Positions 35,427 through 44,410 are shown, counted from the stretch's first letter. The stretch is 64,000 bases of DNA from Aestuariivirga litoralis (GCF_015714715.1 NZ_WAHS01000002.1:496001-560000), one strand, 5' to 3'. A program made the numbers and translations. Notes: generated by a model not told the origin, from the letters alone.

Positions 35427-36251
35427 TCACAAGTGGCTCCGTATATAATTAAACGAAGAGCGGAGCGGATCTGTTACGTCAGCGGCGGCATGGATGGCCG
35501 GAGAAAACGGCTCCATTGAGACAAAGCCCGCATAGCCGGCCGAGTAAAACGCCTTCAACATTTCAAGATTGCCGCAACGGTCAGCCACATCGACAAAGAC
35601 CCGGTCCGGCTCGGACAAGTCAAACGGTGCAAGATCGTCGCGCGTGATGCCGGAGATATGGACGAGACCGGTCAGCTCCGGCACCCACGGACCGTCAGAT
35701 GCGCGGAAATGTTGAAATGTATCGAAGCAGATTTGCAGCGCACCTTGGCCATCAACTTCACAAATGGCTTCGGCGGCCACCTGCTGGCTGTTCAATGTGC
35801 TGCCCTTCATACCTAGCGGTTCGACATAGCCAATAACGCCAGTATCGGTGGCAATCTTCTTGATAGCGTGCAGCGCCTCGCGCAGTTTGTGCGACAGCTC
35901 TGGCTTATTGAGACCGTGCGCTTCATCGACAACAGGGCACATCACGATACCTGGCGCTCCCAGTTCGGCCGCATAAGAGAAAAGGAACTTCGCTTCGGAT
36001 TCCCTCTCTGGCGTCCATTCATTGAAGCGCTGCAGTGCATTGATCGACGCAACACTTAGTCCCGCATCCGCGATCTTCCGGCACAATTCGGAGGCCTTCA
36101 TGCCGTCGGCAAATTCCTGGCCTTCAACATCATTGCGGATTTCAACGCCTTCGGCACCGACATTCCCGGCCAGAGCCAGAAAGGCATCAAGACTTAGACG
36201 CGGCGCCACCATGCGGTTGATTGCAAATTTGATATGTGTGGACGCGGACAA
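35427..36251 (-). CDS. TIM-barrel isomerase, MocC/IolO (2-keto-myo-inositol isomerase)-like, copy 1
   Basis: This 274-residue protein shares the pattern of the second copy at 43550: KFAINRMVAPRLSLDAFLAL, AEGVEIRNDV, INALQRFNEW, GYVEPLGMKGSTL, QICFDTFQHFRA, GLVHISGI and FVSMEPFSP. The E, D/H, H and E of the metal site are present. Relatives isomerise inosose, an intermediate of inositol or rhizopine breakdown. The start is an unusual TTG, with GAGGAAAG about 9 bases upstream; the next ATG would cut strand one. It is the fourth gene of the operon led by the transporter. Confidence 0.8.
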   Translation of the reverse strand: MSASTHIKFAINRMVAPRLSLDAFLALAGNVGAEGVEIRNDVEGQEFADGMKASELCRKIADAGLSVASINALQRFNEWTPERESEAKFLFSYAAELGAPGIVMCPVVDEAHGLNKPELSHKLREALHAIKKIATDTGVIGYVEPLGMKGSTLNSQQVAAEAICEVDGQGALQICFDTFQHFRASDGPWVPELTGLVHISGITRDDLAPFDLSEPDRVFVDVADRCGNLEMLKAFYSAGYAGFVSMEPFSPAIHAAADVTDPLRSSFNYIRSHL

Positions 36252-36296
36252 AGACTCAAACTTTCCTCAGGGATTGATACGCCAACCATGTAGGCC

Positions 36297-37112
36297 TTAG
36301 GTGCGGATGACGTGATCGGTGACTTCTTCGATTGTTGTGTCTTCCTTACGCGCCTCGAACACTTTTTTGCCATGGCTCATCACAACGAAGCGGTCACAGA
36401 CCATGAAGGCGTGGTAGAGGTTGTGCGTCACAAGAACGCTGGATGTGCCTTCTTTCTTCAAGTCACGCACATAGGCCAGCAGATGTTCTGTTTCACGGAC
36501 CGAGAGGGCCGAAGTGGGTTCATCAAGCAGCAACATCTTGCGCTTGAAATGCACCGCACGAGCGATGGCAACGGCCTGCTTTTGACCGCCAGAGAGGAAT
36601 CCGACTTCCTTGCCAGGGTCATCGATGCCGGAAATCTGGACAGCGCTACCGAGAATATCGATAGCCACTTCCTGCATTTTGGCGTGGTTCATAAAACCCC
36701 AGCGGTTGGTGATCTCACGGCCCATGAAGATGTTGCGGGTGATCGACATTGAATCAACCAGAGCGATGTCCTGATAGATGGTTTCAATGCCGGCCGCTTC
36801 GGAGTCGCTACGATTGCGAATCTCTGTTTTCTTGCCGTCCACGTAGATTTCGCCCGATGTCGGCGGATTGATGCCAGAGATCATCTTCACCAAAGTTGAC
36901 TTGCCGGCGCCGTTGTCGCCGAGCAAACCTACAACTTCATTGTGGCCGATATGGAAATTCATGTCATTGAGCGCAATGAAAGAGCCATAGCGCTTCGTGA
37001 TGTTGCGTGCTTCGAACAAAGGCACTTCCGTAGGCTTCTCACCCCGGATGGGCTTGTCAGCCGGGATGTGTACGTCGGCTTTGGGTTGGCGGAGTTTCTG
37101 AGCGGTTTTCAT
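36297..37112 (-). CDS. Sugar ABC transporter ATP-binding protein (CUT2, single-domain)
   Basis: This 271-residue protein has Walker A GDNGAGKST, signature LSGGQKQ, Walker B LLLDEPTSA and the H-loop VTHN. It contains one nucleotide-binding domain, unlike the fused two-domain RbsA, as in FrcA-type fructose importers. About 30 extra residues precede the domain. It works with the permease at 37123 and binding protein at 38285 to import a sugar or cyclitol. Confidence 0.92.
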   Translation of the reverse strand: MKTAQKLRQPKADVHIPADKPIRGEKPTEVPLFEARNITKRYGSFIALNDMNFHIGHNEVVGLLGDNGAGKSTLVKMISGINPPTSGEIYVDGKKTEIRNRSDSEAAGIETIYQDIALVDSMSITRNIFMGREITNRWGFMNHAKMQEVAIDILGSAVQISGIDDPGKEVGFLSGGQKQAVAIARAVHFKRKMLLLDEPTSALSVRETEHLLAYVRDLKKEGTSSVLVTHNLYHAFMVCDRFVVMSHGKKVFEARKEDTTIEEVTDHVIRT

Positions 37113-37122
37113 ATGCGTAACC

Positions 37123-38205
37123 TCAACCCTTGGTACGGCGGATGGCCGTGTTCATGATGACTGCGATAACGATCAGGGCTCCCACGAACATGTCAAAGTA
37201 AAAGGCGGGAGCGCGCAGGAGAAGCAGCACGTCCTGGATCGTGAAGACGAGACAAGTGCCGAGCACGATACCGAGAATGGAACCCCGGCCACCGGTGAGA
37301 GCTAGACCTCCGATCACGCAGGCTGCGATGGTTTGCAATTCCATGCCCAAACCACCGCCTGGCTGAATGGAGCCGACGCGCGTCGCCGCCACAACCCCTG
37401 AGAATGCCGCCATGAAACCGGCAATGGCGAATGCGATCGTCTTAGTCCGTGCCGGATTGATGCCGATCGCAACAGCGGCATTGCGATTGCCGCCCACAGC
37501 ATAGAAATGATTGCCGAGCTTGTGGTGGTGAAGCAGAAAGTAAAAGACAACTGAGAATAGAGCGAACCAGATGATCGAAGAATGGATCACGCCGACATTG
37601 CCAATCTGCAGAACGCTGCTGTCAAAAAGAGTTGCAAAGGGTTCGTTGGGCTTAAAACGAAGTGCCGATGCGCCATGAACCAGCAGCGTTGTGCCCTTCC
37701 ACAACAGCATGCCACCGAGCGTGGTGATAAAGGATGGGATGGCAAAGCGTAGCGTGATGAAGGCGTGGAAAATTCCGATCATAGTGCCCAGAGCCAACGC
37801 AATGGCGAGGCACAGGAAAGGTGCCCACCAATTCGAGGGATCGGCTGCAATGTCGCCGCCCAGATAATTGCTGAGATCAGCACAGATGATGGAGAGCAGC
37901 GAATATTGTGCGCCGACCGACAAGTCATACTCACCCGCAACCATGAGCACGCCAACACCCAAGGCCATGATACCGGGGACAGCGATTGATTTCAGGGTGA
38001 CCGCGATATTGGCCGGGATCAGATAGCGGAATTCTTCAGGGAATATGAGAGCGCCTATGATGCAGATGACCTGCACAAGGACAAACATCACGGCAATACC
38101 GCCCTCAGGCTTGTCTCTGACCCAATCAGAAATTTTCGTAAATAGAGGCCGCGTGGCCCGTGCCGCCACGGCTTGGCGGATATGGTCTGACTGGTTGTGT
38201 GACAT
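37123..38205 (-). CDS. Sugar ABC transporter permease (CUT2, RbsC-like)
   Basis: A membrane protein of about 360 residues with eight or more helices and the family motifs GEYDLSVGAQYSL, TLGGMLLWKG, GGNRNAAVAIGIN and GGLALTGGRGSILGIVLG (EAA-like coupling segment). ATG 38205 (MSHNQSD) is preferred over TTG 38217, since GGGG lies six bases before it. It sits between the binding protein and the ATPase gene, the usual order. Confidence 0.92.
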   Translation of the reverse strand: MSHNQSDHIRQAVAARATRPLFTKISDWVRDKPEGGIAVMFVLVQVICIIGALIFPEEFRYLIPANIAVTLKSIAVPGIMALGVGVLMVAGEYDLSVGAQYSLLSIICADLSNYLGGDIAADPSNWWAPFLCLAIALALGTMIGIFHAFITLRFAIPSFITTLGGMLLWKGTTLLVHGASALRFKPNEPFATLFDSSVLQIGNVGVIHSSIIWFALFSVVFYFLLHHHKLGNHFYAVGGNRNAAVAIGINPARTKTIAFAIAGFMAAFSGVVAATRVGSIQPGGGLGMELQTIAACVIGGLALTGGRGSILGIVLGTCLVFTIQDVLLLLRAPAFYFDMFVGALIVIAVIMNTAIRRTKG

Positions 38206-38235
38206 GGTTTGCCCCAAATGGAATGTGTTTCAAAT

Positions 38236-38261
38236 GGCTGGCGGCAGAGGTGCCGCCAGCC
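38236..38261 (-). terminator. Stem-loop between binding-protein and permease genes
   Basis: A perfect 11-base stem GGCTGGCGGCA / TGCCGCCAGCC closes a 4-base loop right after the binding-protein stop. No T-run follows in the direction of transcription, so full termination is doubtful. Such hairpins typically stabilise the upstream mRNA or cause partial termination, giving more binding protein than permease. Confidence 0.7.
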
Positions 38262-38284
38262 CAGGTTCTTGAAAAATTATCGGC

Positions 38285-39274
38285 TTAGCGGACTGGGCCA
38301 GCCCACTTTGCAGCGAACTTGTAGTTGCTCTTATCAATCAAGCCCGTGCCGCCCGTATCCATTTCAGACGGATAGAGGCCGTACTTCAGCTGCAGTGCCA
38401 ATTGGGTCACGGCGAAGAAGCCTTGGCTGTAGGGCTGCTGGTCAACAGTAGCGATCAAGCTGCCATCTGCGATATTGTCGAGGATCTCTTTCGAGACGTC
38501 GAAGCCGCCAGCCGGGATCTTGAGGCCCGAATCCTTGATCGCCTGAACAGCCTGCGATGTCGGGGTCTGGCCAAGGCCGATCACAGCAGCTGTTTTCGGA
38601 TGGCCGAGCAGATACTGGGTCATCAAGTTGAGGGCTTGCGCATGATCATTGCCAGTGCCCAGGATCTCGGTGGTTGCACCGATCTCCGCAAGCGCCTTCT
38701 CCACGCCCGCATGACGTTCCACAGCGTAAGTGGCCTGCGGCGCTTCAACCGGTGTGAATACGACGTCACCCTTCTTCAGGTGACCTTCTGCAATCACACG
38801 CTTGCCGAGGACATAGCCGGCATTGATGAAGTTCTGGCCCATGAAGGCACCACGGCAGGTCGAGCCCGGTGCACCATGACGCGAGTCGTCAATATTGAAG
38901 GTGACAACCGGAATACCGCTATTCACGGCATCGCAGAGCATCTTCACATAGGCGTTGTCGTCAGCAATGTTCACCGCGATGCCAGAAACCTTGTTGGCAA
39001 TGCCGGTTTCGAGAATGCCAAGCTGGTGCTTCTGGTCTTCTTCACCGAACTGCACGTCGATATTCACACCCTGCTGGGCGGCGGCATCCTTGGCACCGTT
39101 CACAACGGCTTCGAAGAAGGCATTCGAAGACTGTGACCATGGCACAAAGAGAATATTGATCTTGCTCCATTCGTCCTTGTGGTCTGCGTCGAGCGCGTTC
39201 GACGCTGTCGGCAGCGTGAAGGCCATCGCACCGGCAATCATGCTTCCAGCAAGCAGTTTCTTAATAATGGACAT
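38285..39274 (-). CDS. Periplasmic sugar-binding protein of ABC transporter (CUT2), copy 1
   Basis: This 329-residue protein has a Sec signal peptide (MSIIKKLLAGSMIAGAMAFT, cleavage near SNA-LDAD), then the two-lobed type-I periplasmic fold: INILFVPWSQSSNAFFEAVV, GIAVNIADDNAYVKMLCDAV, IPVVTFNIDDSRHG, AVIGLGQTPTSQAVQAIKDS and ATVDQQPYSQGFFAV. RbsB/MocB-like proteins bind pentoses, hexoses or cyclitols. GGGAG precedes the ATG. It opens a nine-gene operon running to 30427 and is preceded on the same strand by a GntR gene. Confidence 0.92.
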   Translation of the reverse strand: MSIIKKLLAGSMIAGAMAFTLPTASNALDADHKDEWSKINILFVPWSQSSNAFFEAVVNGAKDAAAQQGVNIDVQFGEEDQKHQLGILETGIANKVSGIAVNIADDNAYVKMLCDAVNSGIPVVTFNIDDSRHGAPGSTCRGAFMGQNFINAGYVLGKRVIAEGHLKKGDVVFTPVEAPQATYAVERHAGVEKALAEIGATTEILGTGNDHAQALNLMTQYLLGHPKTAAVIGLGQTPTSQAVQAIKDSGLKIPAGGFDVSKEILDNIADGSLIATVDQQPYSQGFFAVTQLALQLKYGLYPSEMDTGGTGLIDKSNYKFAAKWAGPVR

Positions 39275-39375
39275 TTCGTTTTACTCCCTAACCGGCCATG
39301 TATTTCCTGCTGTTCCAGTGGCCGTATCCAGAACAAAGCTTGGTATTCCTGTCGTCGAAATCAGTGGATTCCTAG

Positions 39376-40080
39376 TCACCAACTCCGGTTGCCAAAGATG
39401 CGTTCAATGCCTGATGACAAATGCTCTTTCATTGCGTCGGCAGCTGCGTCGGCATTCCGATTTTCAATTGCTGTCAAAATGGCGCGATGCTCGTTGGCTA
39501 CACGCTTTGATGTGCTGTTGGGCGAGACATGCTTCATTTGGCGCCCCAGCTTCAGTCCGAACAGGATATGCGGCATGAGGAATTCGAGCGTCATTTCGTA
39601 GTACCGGCTATGGGCCGCGCGCGCGACTGCAAGGTGGAAAGCCATGTCCATCTCCAAGGCCACACTGTATTTGTCGCTGTTGTCTTCCATGGCTTCGACT
39701 GAGCGGCGAATCTCGGAGATATTATCAGCGTCAGCCCGTTGGGCCGCCAACGCAGCAGCAGCACTTTCCACTACCATGCGGAAGCGAAGGCAGTCGCCCA
39801 AGTCAGAAAGATTTTCTGGCGTGCCATAAGCCATGGCGGGAGGCGCGCTGGCACTTTTGTACGTTCCGGAACCCTTGCGCGATTCAATCAGACCCTCCTC
39901 CTTCAGGACCCCAAGCGCCTGACGCAGGACCGGCCGTGAAACGCCAATCCTGTCCGCAAGGTCAGTTTCTGAGGGAAGGCGGTTGCCACTGGACAACGGC
40001 AATAGAGAAATAACCTCGCGCAGCGAAGCCAGGGCACTGGTCACTAAAGGCGTATCCTGCTTGCGTGGTTGGTCGTCCAT
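39376..40080 (-). CDS. GntR-family regulator, FadR (FCD) subgroup
   Basis: From ATG 40080 (MDDQPRKQDTP) the protein has about 234 residues: an N-terminal winged helix (GNRLPSETDLADRIGVSRPV, LRQALGVLKEEGLIESRKGSGTY) and an all-helical FCD ligand domain with FRMVVESAAAALAA, MDMAFHLAVARAA and the metal-type histidine in NEHRAILTAIENR. It is divergent from the second FA-hydroxylase gene (40232), with a good inverted repeat between. It probably controls that gene and the import/catabolic operon, with a sugar-acid or cyclitol derivative as ligand. An upstream start would add 31 hydrophobic residues and is rejected. Confidence 0.88.
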   Translation of the reverse strand: MDDQPRKQDTPLVTSALASLREVISLLPLSSGNRLPSETDLADRIGVSRPVLRQALGVLKEEGLIESRKGSGTYKSASAPPAMAYGTPENLSDLGDCLRFRMVVESAAAALAAQRADADNISEIRRSVEAMEDNSDKYSVALEMDMAFHLAVARAAHSRYYEMTLEFLMPHILFGLKLGRQMKHVSPNSTSKRVANEHRAILTAIENRNADAAADAMKEHLSSGIERIFGNRSW

Positions 40081-40109
40081 AGTTGTAAATAGCAGCAAAA
40101 AGCAGTTTA

Positions 40110-40132
40110 ATTTGCAAGAAGATTCTGCAAAT
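40110..40132. promoter_or_regulatory. Candidate operator between GntR and FA-hydroxylase 2 genes
   Basis: A perfect inverted repeat ATTTGCA-N9-TGCAAAT lies 30 bases upstream of the GntR start and 100 bases upstream of the divergent FA-hydroxylase gene. The position fits a regulator controlling both itself and the divergent gene. The match to a known FadR-type consensus is not strict, so the regulator is inferred. Confidence 0.5.
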
Positions 40133-40231
40133 ATGTCCACGAAAACCACATAAAAATGTAGACTGCGTTTCAATATTACAGATATTTACATCTTTTCTCA
40201 ATTTGGCGGCGATTGCCAGAAGGATACGCAC

Positions 40232-41248
40232 ATGGATGAACTCGCTCACGGCACGCGCAACAAAAGGGGCGATTGGGATCCAAAGAATCCCGCCGACATC
40301 GCACCCATCTGGCACTGGCCGCCGCAGCCGATAAGGGTGCTGAAATGGATCCCCAGCTACTTCCTTCCCTATGACATCCTGTTTATCGCCTCGGCCTTCA
40401 TTTGGTGGCACTTTGTGTTGCCGGATGTGGAAGTGATGAAAACCTTGGCCTGGGGCTGGATCCTCAAGCTCTTCGTGATCAACACTGTAGCGCTGTTTGC
40501 CTTCTTCGGCGTGTTCGAGCTCAGGCTTTATGTTCTGCGCGGGCAAGGCACCCGCTTCAAATACAATGGCAAATGGCCTTCAGAGAACAAGAGCGATGTG
40601 TTCTGGTTCAAGAGCCAGAATGTGGACAGCATACTGCGAATCCTCTTCAACGCTATGCCGGTCTGGACAGCGATTGAAGTGGCGATCCTCTGCTGCTTCG
40701 CCAATGGCTACGTGCCCTGGCTGAGTTTTGCCGATCACCCGGTCTATCTGATCGCGCTGCTGCTAATGATGCCGATCATCCATGAAACCCATTTCTATCT
40801 GATCCACCGGCTGATCCACATTCCCTTCATGTATAAGTATGTGCATTCGGTGCATCACAACTCGGTCAATCCGTCGCCCTATTCCTCGCTGGCGATGCAT
40901 CCGGTGGAACTTTTGCTCTATCTGGGCATGGCCTTTTGGCACTTGATCATTCCGTCCAATCCGATCCTGGCTCTATATCAGCTGCACCGCGCGGGCTTCG
41001 GCGCCATTCCGGGCCATGTGGGTTTCGACAAGATGGAAGTAGGTGCCAATGGCGGCATCGATACCCATGCCTATATCCACTACCTGCACCACAAGCATTT
41101 CGAGGTGAATTATGGTGACGGCCTCATTCCGTTCGACAAATGGTTCGGCACTTTCCATGACGGTAGCAAGGAAGGCCAAGCGCTGATGGACGCGCGCTAT
41201 GCCAAAAAGGTAGCGAGGCTGAACACCGAGAGATCAATAAATAGCTGA
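40232..41248 (+). CDS. FA-hydroxylase / sterol-desaturase superfamily membrane di-iron protein, paralog 2
   Basis: This 338-residue protein begins MDELAHGTRNKRGDW and follows paralog 1 throughout: the motif FKYNGKWPSENKSDVFWFKS, then histidine motifs HETHFYLIHRLIH, HSVHH, HPVE, and HYLHHKHFEVNYGDG, with about four helices. It stands alone on the plus strand, divergent from the GntR regulator and converging with purU (4 bases apart). AAGGA precedes the ATG. A membrane oxygenase acting on an imported methoxylated or cyclic compound is inferred; electrons could come from MocE/MocF. Confidence 0.85.
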   Translation: MDELAHGTRNKRGDWDPKNPADIAPIWHWPPQPIRVLKWIPSYFLPYDILFIASAFIWWHFVLPDVEVMKTLAWGWILKLFVINTVALFAFFGVFELRLYVLRGQGTRFKYNGKWPSENKSDVFWFKSQNVDSILRILFNAMPVWTAIEVAILCCFANGYVPWLSFADHPVYLIALLLMMPIIHETHFYLIHRLIHIPFMYKYVHSVHHNSVNPSPYSSLAMHPVELLLYLGMAFWHLIIPSNPILALYQLHRAGFGAIPGHVGFDKMEVGANGGIDTHAYIHYLHHKHFEVNYGDGLIPFDKWFGTFHDGSKEGQALMDARYAKKVARLNTERSINS

Positions 41249-41252
41249 GTCA

Positions 41253-42140
41253 TTAGCCAAGGCGCTCAGATGCAAATGAACCTGGTGAGGCCGGAAATAC
41301 GACTGTCTTATTCCCATTCAAAAACACGCGGCCATGTATGTGAGCGTGAATGGCGCGAGCCAAAACCTGAGATTCAACATCGCGGCCGAGGCTGACATAG
41401 TCCTCAGGACTCTGCGCGTGGGTCACTCGAATAACATCCTGCTCGATAATAGGACCCTCATCGAGATCTCCTGTGACATAATGCGATGTAGCTCCGATGA
41501 GCTTTACGCCTCTTTCAAACGCCTGTTTGTAGGGGTTCGCTCCCTTGAAACTGGGCAAGAAAGAGTGATGGATGTTGATAATTTTCCCCGACATCTTCGT
41601 ACAAAGCTCGTCGGAGAGAACCTGCATATACCTCGCCAGGACAATCAGCTCAGTCCCTGTTTCCTCCACTAATCTGACAAGACTGGCCTCGGCTTCCGAC
41701 TTGTTCTGCGGTGTGATTTTGACGTGGTGGAACGGAATATCGTGGTTGGCGACAACCTTTTGATAGTCGAAATGGTTTGATACCACACCGGTGATTTCTA
41801 TCGGTAACGCACCAATTCTCCACCGATAAAGCAGGTCGTTGAGACAATGGCCAAACTTGGATACCATAATCATGACTTTTCGCTTTTTGCTTTCATCAGA
41901 AAATTCGACCGCCATTCCGAATCTTTCAGCAATTGGCATGAAGTCGCGATCTAGGTCCTCGAGGCCTGCGCCCTCCTCAGAGATAAAACTCATCCTCATA
42001 AAAAAATGCCGTGTATGGATGTCATCGAACTGCGAAGAGTCAGTGATGTTGCATCCTTTTCCAGCGAGATAGCCTGAAACGGCTGCAACAATTCCTCGTG
42101 TCGAAGAACAAGTCACTCGGAGTGCGTATGCTTTTTTCAT
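41253..42140 (-). CDS. purU: Formyltetrahydrofolate deformylase
   Basis: This 295-residue protein has an N-terminal ACT-type domain (YALRVTCSSTRGIVAAVSGY) and a formyl-transferase-fold domain with KVMIMVSKFGHCLNDLLYRW, VVSNHFDYQ, IINIHHSFLPSFKGANPYKQ (catalytic His and Asn region) and ATSHYVTGDLDEGPIIEQD. PurU hydrolyses 10-formyl-THF to formate and THF. At the end of the MocF-MocE operon it probably disposes of one-carbon units from oxidative demethylation, as PurU-like genes do in other demethylation clusters, rather than serving purine synthesis. Confidence 0.93.
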   Translation of the reverse strand: MKKAYALRVTCSSTRGIVAAVSGYLAGKGCNITDSSQFDDIHTRHFFMRMSFISEEGAGLEDLDRDFMPIAERFGMAVEFSDESKKRKVMIMVSKFGHCLNDLLYRWRIGALPIEITGVVSNHFDYQKVVANHDIPFHHVKITPQNKSEAEASLVRLVEETGTELIVLARYMQVLSDELCTKMSGKIINIHHSFLPSFKGANPYKQAFERGVKLIGATSHYVTGDLDEGPIIEQDVIRVTHAQSPEDYVSLGRDVESQVLARAIHAHIHGRVFLNGNKTVVFPASPGSFASERLG

Positions 42141-42168
42141 TCGTCGCGTTTCTTGAAAGTGGTTACGG

Positions 42169-43158
42169 TTACAGTGCGACGGGTTTGCCGGTCTTCCAGC
42201 TCTGCGTTGCCGCTTCTGCTAAAATTTGCGCCTGCAAGCCATCGAAGCCATTAGGCTTCGGATCGTGATTGCCTGACTCCACGGCCTCGATGAAAGCATT
42301 CAGCTCATTGGCATAGGCAACGCTGTAGCGCTCCAGGAAGAAATTTTGAATTGGATCGGCGCGGTAACCCTGATCACTGAGCACTTCAACGGTGCTGTTA
42401 TGGACATTTTTGGCGTGGACCATTCCCTTCGATCCATGCACTTCCATGCGTTGATCATAACCGTAAGTGGCCCGGCGAGAATTGGTGATCACCGCAATTT
42501 TCCCGGATTTTGTCTGCATTTGCACGGCAGCCGTATCAACGTCGCCGGCCTCACCGATTTCCTTATCTACCAAGGCAGCCCCTAAGGCTTGAACGACCAC
42601 AAATTCTTCGCCCATAAGGAAGCGAGCCATATCAAAGTCATGAATCATCATGTCGGCAAAGATGCCTCCCGAGCCCTTCACGTATTGGGCTGGAGGTGGG
42701 GCCGGATCACGGCTGATCACGGTGACCATTTCCACTGTTCCGACATCACCGTTGCGGATGCGCCGTTCTACCTCAGCAAAGTTGGGATCAAATCGGCGGT
42801 TGAAACCGATCATCAACGTCGTTTTGTTTTTCTCTACCACTTTGAGCGTTTGCGTGATCAAATCCACAGACAGCGAGACCGGCTTCTCGCACATGATTGC
42901 CTTACCGGCGTTGGATGCGGTCTGGATCTGTTCGGCATGAAAACCGGTGGGCGAGCCAATCAGCACAGCATCCACGTCTTTTGCCTTCATGATATCTTCA
43001 ACGGTGGCAACGCGCGCACCATATTGATCCGACAACGCCTGAGCTGCCTCTGGCATTGCATCAGCAATGTAAGCCAGCTTTGCTTTTGGATTGGCCGCTA
43101 TGGTTTTGGCATGAACCTTGCCAATGCGTCCTGCACCAATCACACCAAATCTAATCAT
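42169..43158 (-). CDS. Inositol 2-dehydrogenase-like (IolG/MocA) oxidoreductase
   Basis: This 329-residue Gfo/Idh/MocA protein has MIRFGVIGAGRIGKVHAKTI, GSPTGFHAEQI, the catalytic CEKPVSL lysine, MIGFNRRFDPNF, GGIFADMMIHDFDMARF (with the D and H of the active site) and ATYGYDQRMEVHGSKG, all typical of inositol 2-dehydrogenases. MocA of Sinorhizobium rhizopine catabolism belongs to the same group. ATG 43158 has GGAGA six bases upstream; the TTG one codon earlier is too close. It is probably the dehydrogenase oxidising (scyllo-)inositol-type rings in this locus. Confidence 0.88.
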   Translation of the reverse strand: MIRFGVIGAGRIGKVHAKTIAANPKAKLAYIADAMPEAAQALSDQYGARVATVEDIMKAKDVDAVLIGSPTGFHAEQIQTASNAGKAIMCEKPVSLSVDLITQTLKVVEKNKTTLMIGFNRRFDPNFAEVERRIRNGDVGTVEMVTVISRDPAPPPAQYVKGSGGIFADMMIHDFDMARFLMGEEFVVVQALGAALVDKEIGEAGDVDTAAVQMQTKSGKIAVITNSRRATYGYDQRMEVHGSKGMVHAKNVHNSTVEVLSDQGYRADPIQNFFLERYSVAYANELNAFIEAVESGNHDPKPNGFDGLQAQILAEAATQSWKTGKPVAL

Positions 43159-43213
43159 CAATATTCTCCGTCAAAGTATCAAGAATTCCACTGTCTTTTC
43201 GCAATGCTATCGA

Positions 43214-43528
43214 TCAAGAGATCATGATGAAGACTTTCCCGTTCTCGACTTTGGTGGGATAGGTCTTCAGATTGACGACACAGGGTGCACCTTTGGCTTT
43301 GCCAGTCGTATAATCGAACCGGCCATTGTGCTTTGGGCATTCAATGATGTGATCCATCACAAGGCCGTCGCAGAGATTTATCTTTTCGTGGGTGCAAAGG
43401 CCGTCGGTTGCGTAATAATTGTCCTCCGGTGACCGGTAAATTGCAAAATTGCGGCCCGAGTGATCAAAACGGATGACGTCTTCATTGTTGATGTCATCTG
43501 CAGCACAAGCTTCAATCCAGTCGCTCAT
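43214..43528 (-). CDS. mocE: MocE-family Rieske [2Fe-2S] ferredoxin
   Basis: This 104-residue protein begins MSDWIEACAADDINNEDVIR and has the Rieske ligands C-T-H (in CTHEKINL) and C-P-K-H (in ECPKHNGRFD), with the closing LKTYPTKVENGKVFI. It matches the MocE family closely. MocE carries electrons from the MocF reductase to an oxygenase; in R. leguminosarum MocDEF act on 3-O-methyl-scyllo-inosamine. It lies between the dehydrogenase and the MocC/IolO-like gene, in the same operon as mocF. Confidence 0.93.
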   Translation of the reverse strand: MSDWIEACAADDINNEDVIRFDHSGRNFAIYRSPEDNYYATDGLCTHEKINLCDGLVMDHIIECPKHNGRFDYTTGKAKGAPCVVNLKTYPTKVENGKVFIMIS

Positions 43529-43549
43529 CGTTTCTTCCTTTTGACGAAA

Positions 43550-44347
43550 TTAGGATTCTAGATAGTCCATGCTGCGAGAAAGGGACCTGGCAATGGCCCT
43601 ATCCTTGTGAACCTGCGCGGCGAAGGGTTCGAAGGAAACATATCCCTTGTATCCCGATGCAAAGAGACGGCGCAATTGCCCTTTGTTGTCGATCATGTCA
43701 TTGGCGTCCACCAACACACGTTGAGGATCTCGCATCGTGGTAGCAGTGTGCTTGGGATCAACCACACCCGAGACGTGTATAAGCCCGGTCCTATCGGCAA
43801 ATACCTCATCTTCACCGGCCACAAAGTGATGAAAGGTATCATGCGTAACCTTGAAGCGCTTGTGGCCTCCGACATCATTAATCGCTGCAATGGCTTCGGC
43901 CTTCAGGCGCAGAGAGCATTCCGCAAAACCCAGAGGCTCCACGCATCCGATCAGATTATTATCCTTCAGAATCTGCTTTAGCCCTGAAAGGGCGACCCTG
44001 AGACCATTCAGCCGTTCAGCACTTGCAGGACTGAATTTCTTGTCGTTGGTGGGCACAAGAATGAGGTTCTTGGCACCCGTCGTCGCCGTGTACTCAGCCA
44101 ACCGCTTGGCTTCATCGGACTTTTTCAAGTCCCATTGGTTCCAGCGCTGCAAGGCGTTGACGTTGATGATTTCAATGCCTTTATCCTGAGCCAATTTTCC
44201 GATGGCCTTGGCGTTCTTTATCCCCATCAAGGCGGTCGGGATATCATTGCGAATCTCTACGGCGTTGACGCCAAGGCGCAAGGCCAGGTCAAAGAACTCG
44301 GCGTAGTTCAGATGCGGACTGACCATGTGGTTCAAACTGAATTTCAT
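43550..44347 (-). CDS. TIM-barrel isomerase, MocC/IolO (2-keto-myo-inositol isomerase)-like, copy 2
   Basis: This 265-residue protein reads MKFSLNHMVSPHLNYAEFFD, VNAVEIRNDI, INVNALQRWNQW, LILVPTND, GCVEPLGFAECSLRLKAEAI, VTHDTFHHFVAG, GLIHVSGVVDP and YVSFEPFAAQ, a close match to the MocC / inosose-isomerase branch of the xylose-isomerase-like barrels, with the metal ligands (E, D/H, H, E) present. It is the second gene of the operon mocF - isomerase - mocE - dehydrogenase - purU. Likely substrate: inosose or an amino/methyl derivative. Confidence 0.87.
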   Translation of the reverse strand: MKFSLNHMVSPHLNYAEFFDLALRLGVNAVEIRNDIPTALMGIKNAKAIGKLAQDKGIEIINVNALQRWNQWDLKKSDEAKRLAEYTATTGAKNLILVPTNDKKFSPASAERLNGLRVALSGLKQILKDNNLIGCVEPLGFAECSLRLKAEAIAAINDVGGHKRFKVTHDTFHHFVAGEDEVFADRTGLIHVSGVVDPKHTATTMRDPQRVLVDANDMIDNKGQLRRLFASGYKGYVSFEPFAAQVHKDRAIARSLSRSMDYLES

Positions 44348-44410
44348 AGAAACTTTCCTCCATTATTTTTGTTATGGCAGCGGGTCTTGTCGCCAGCGCA
44401 GGTCGACCAT

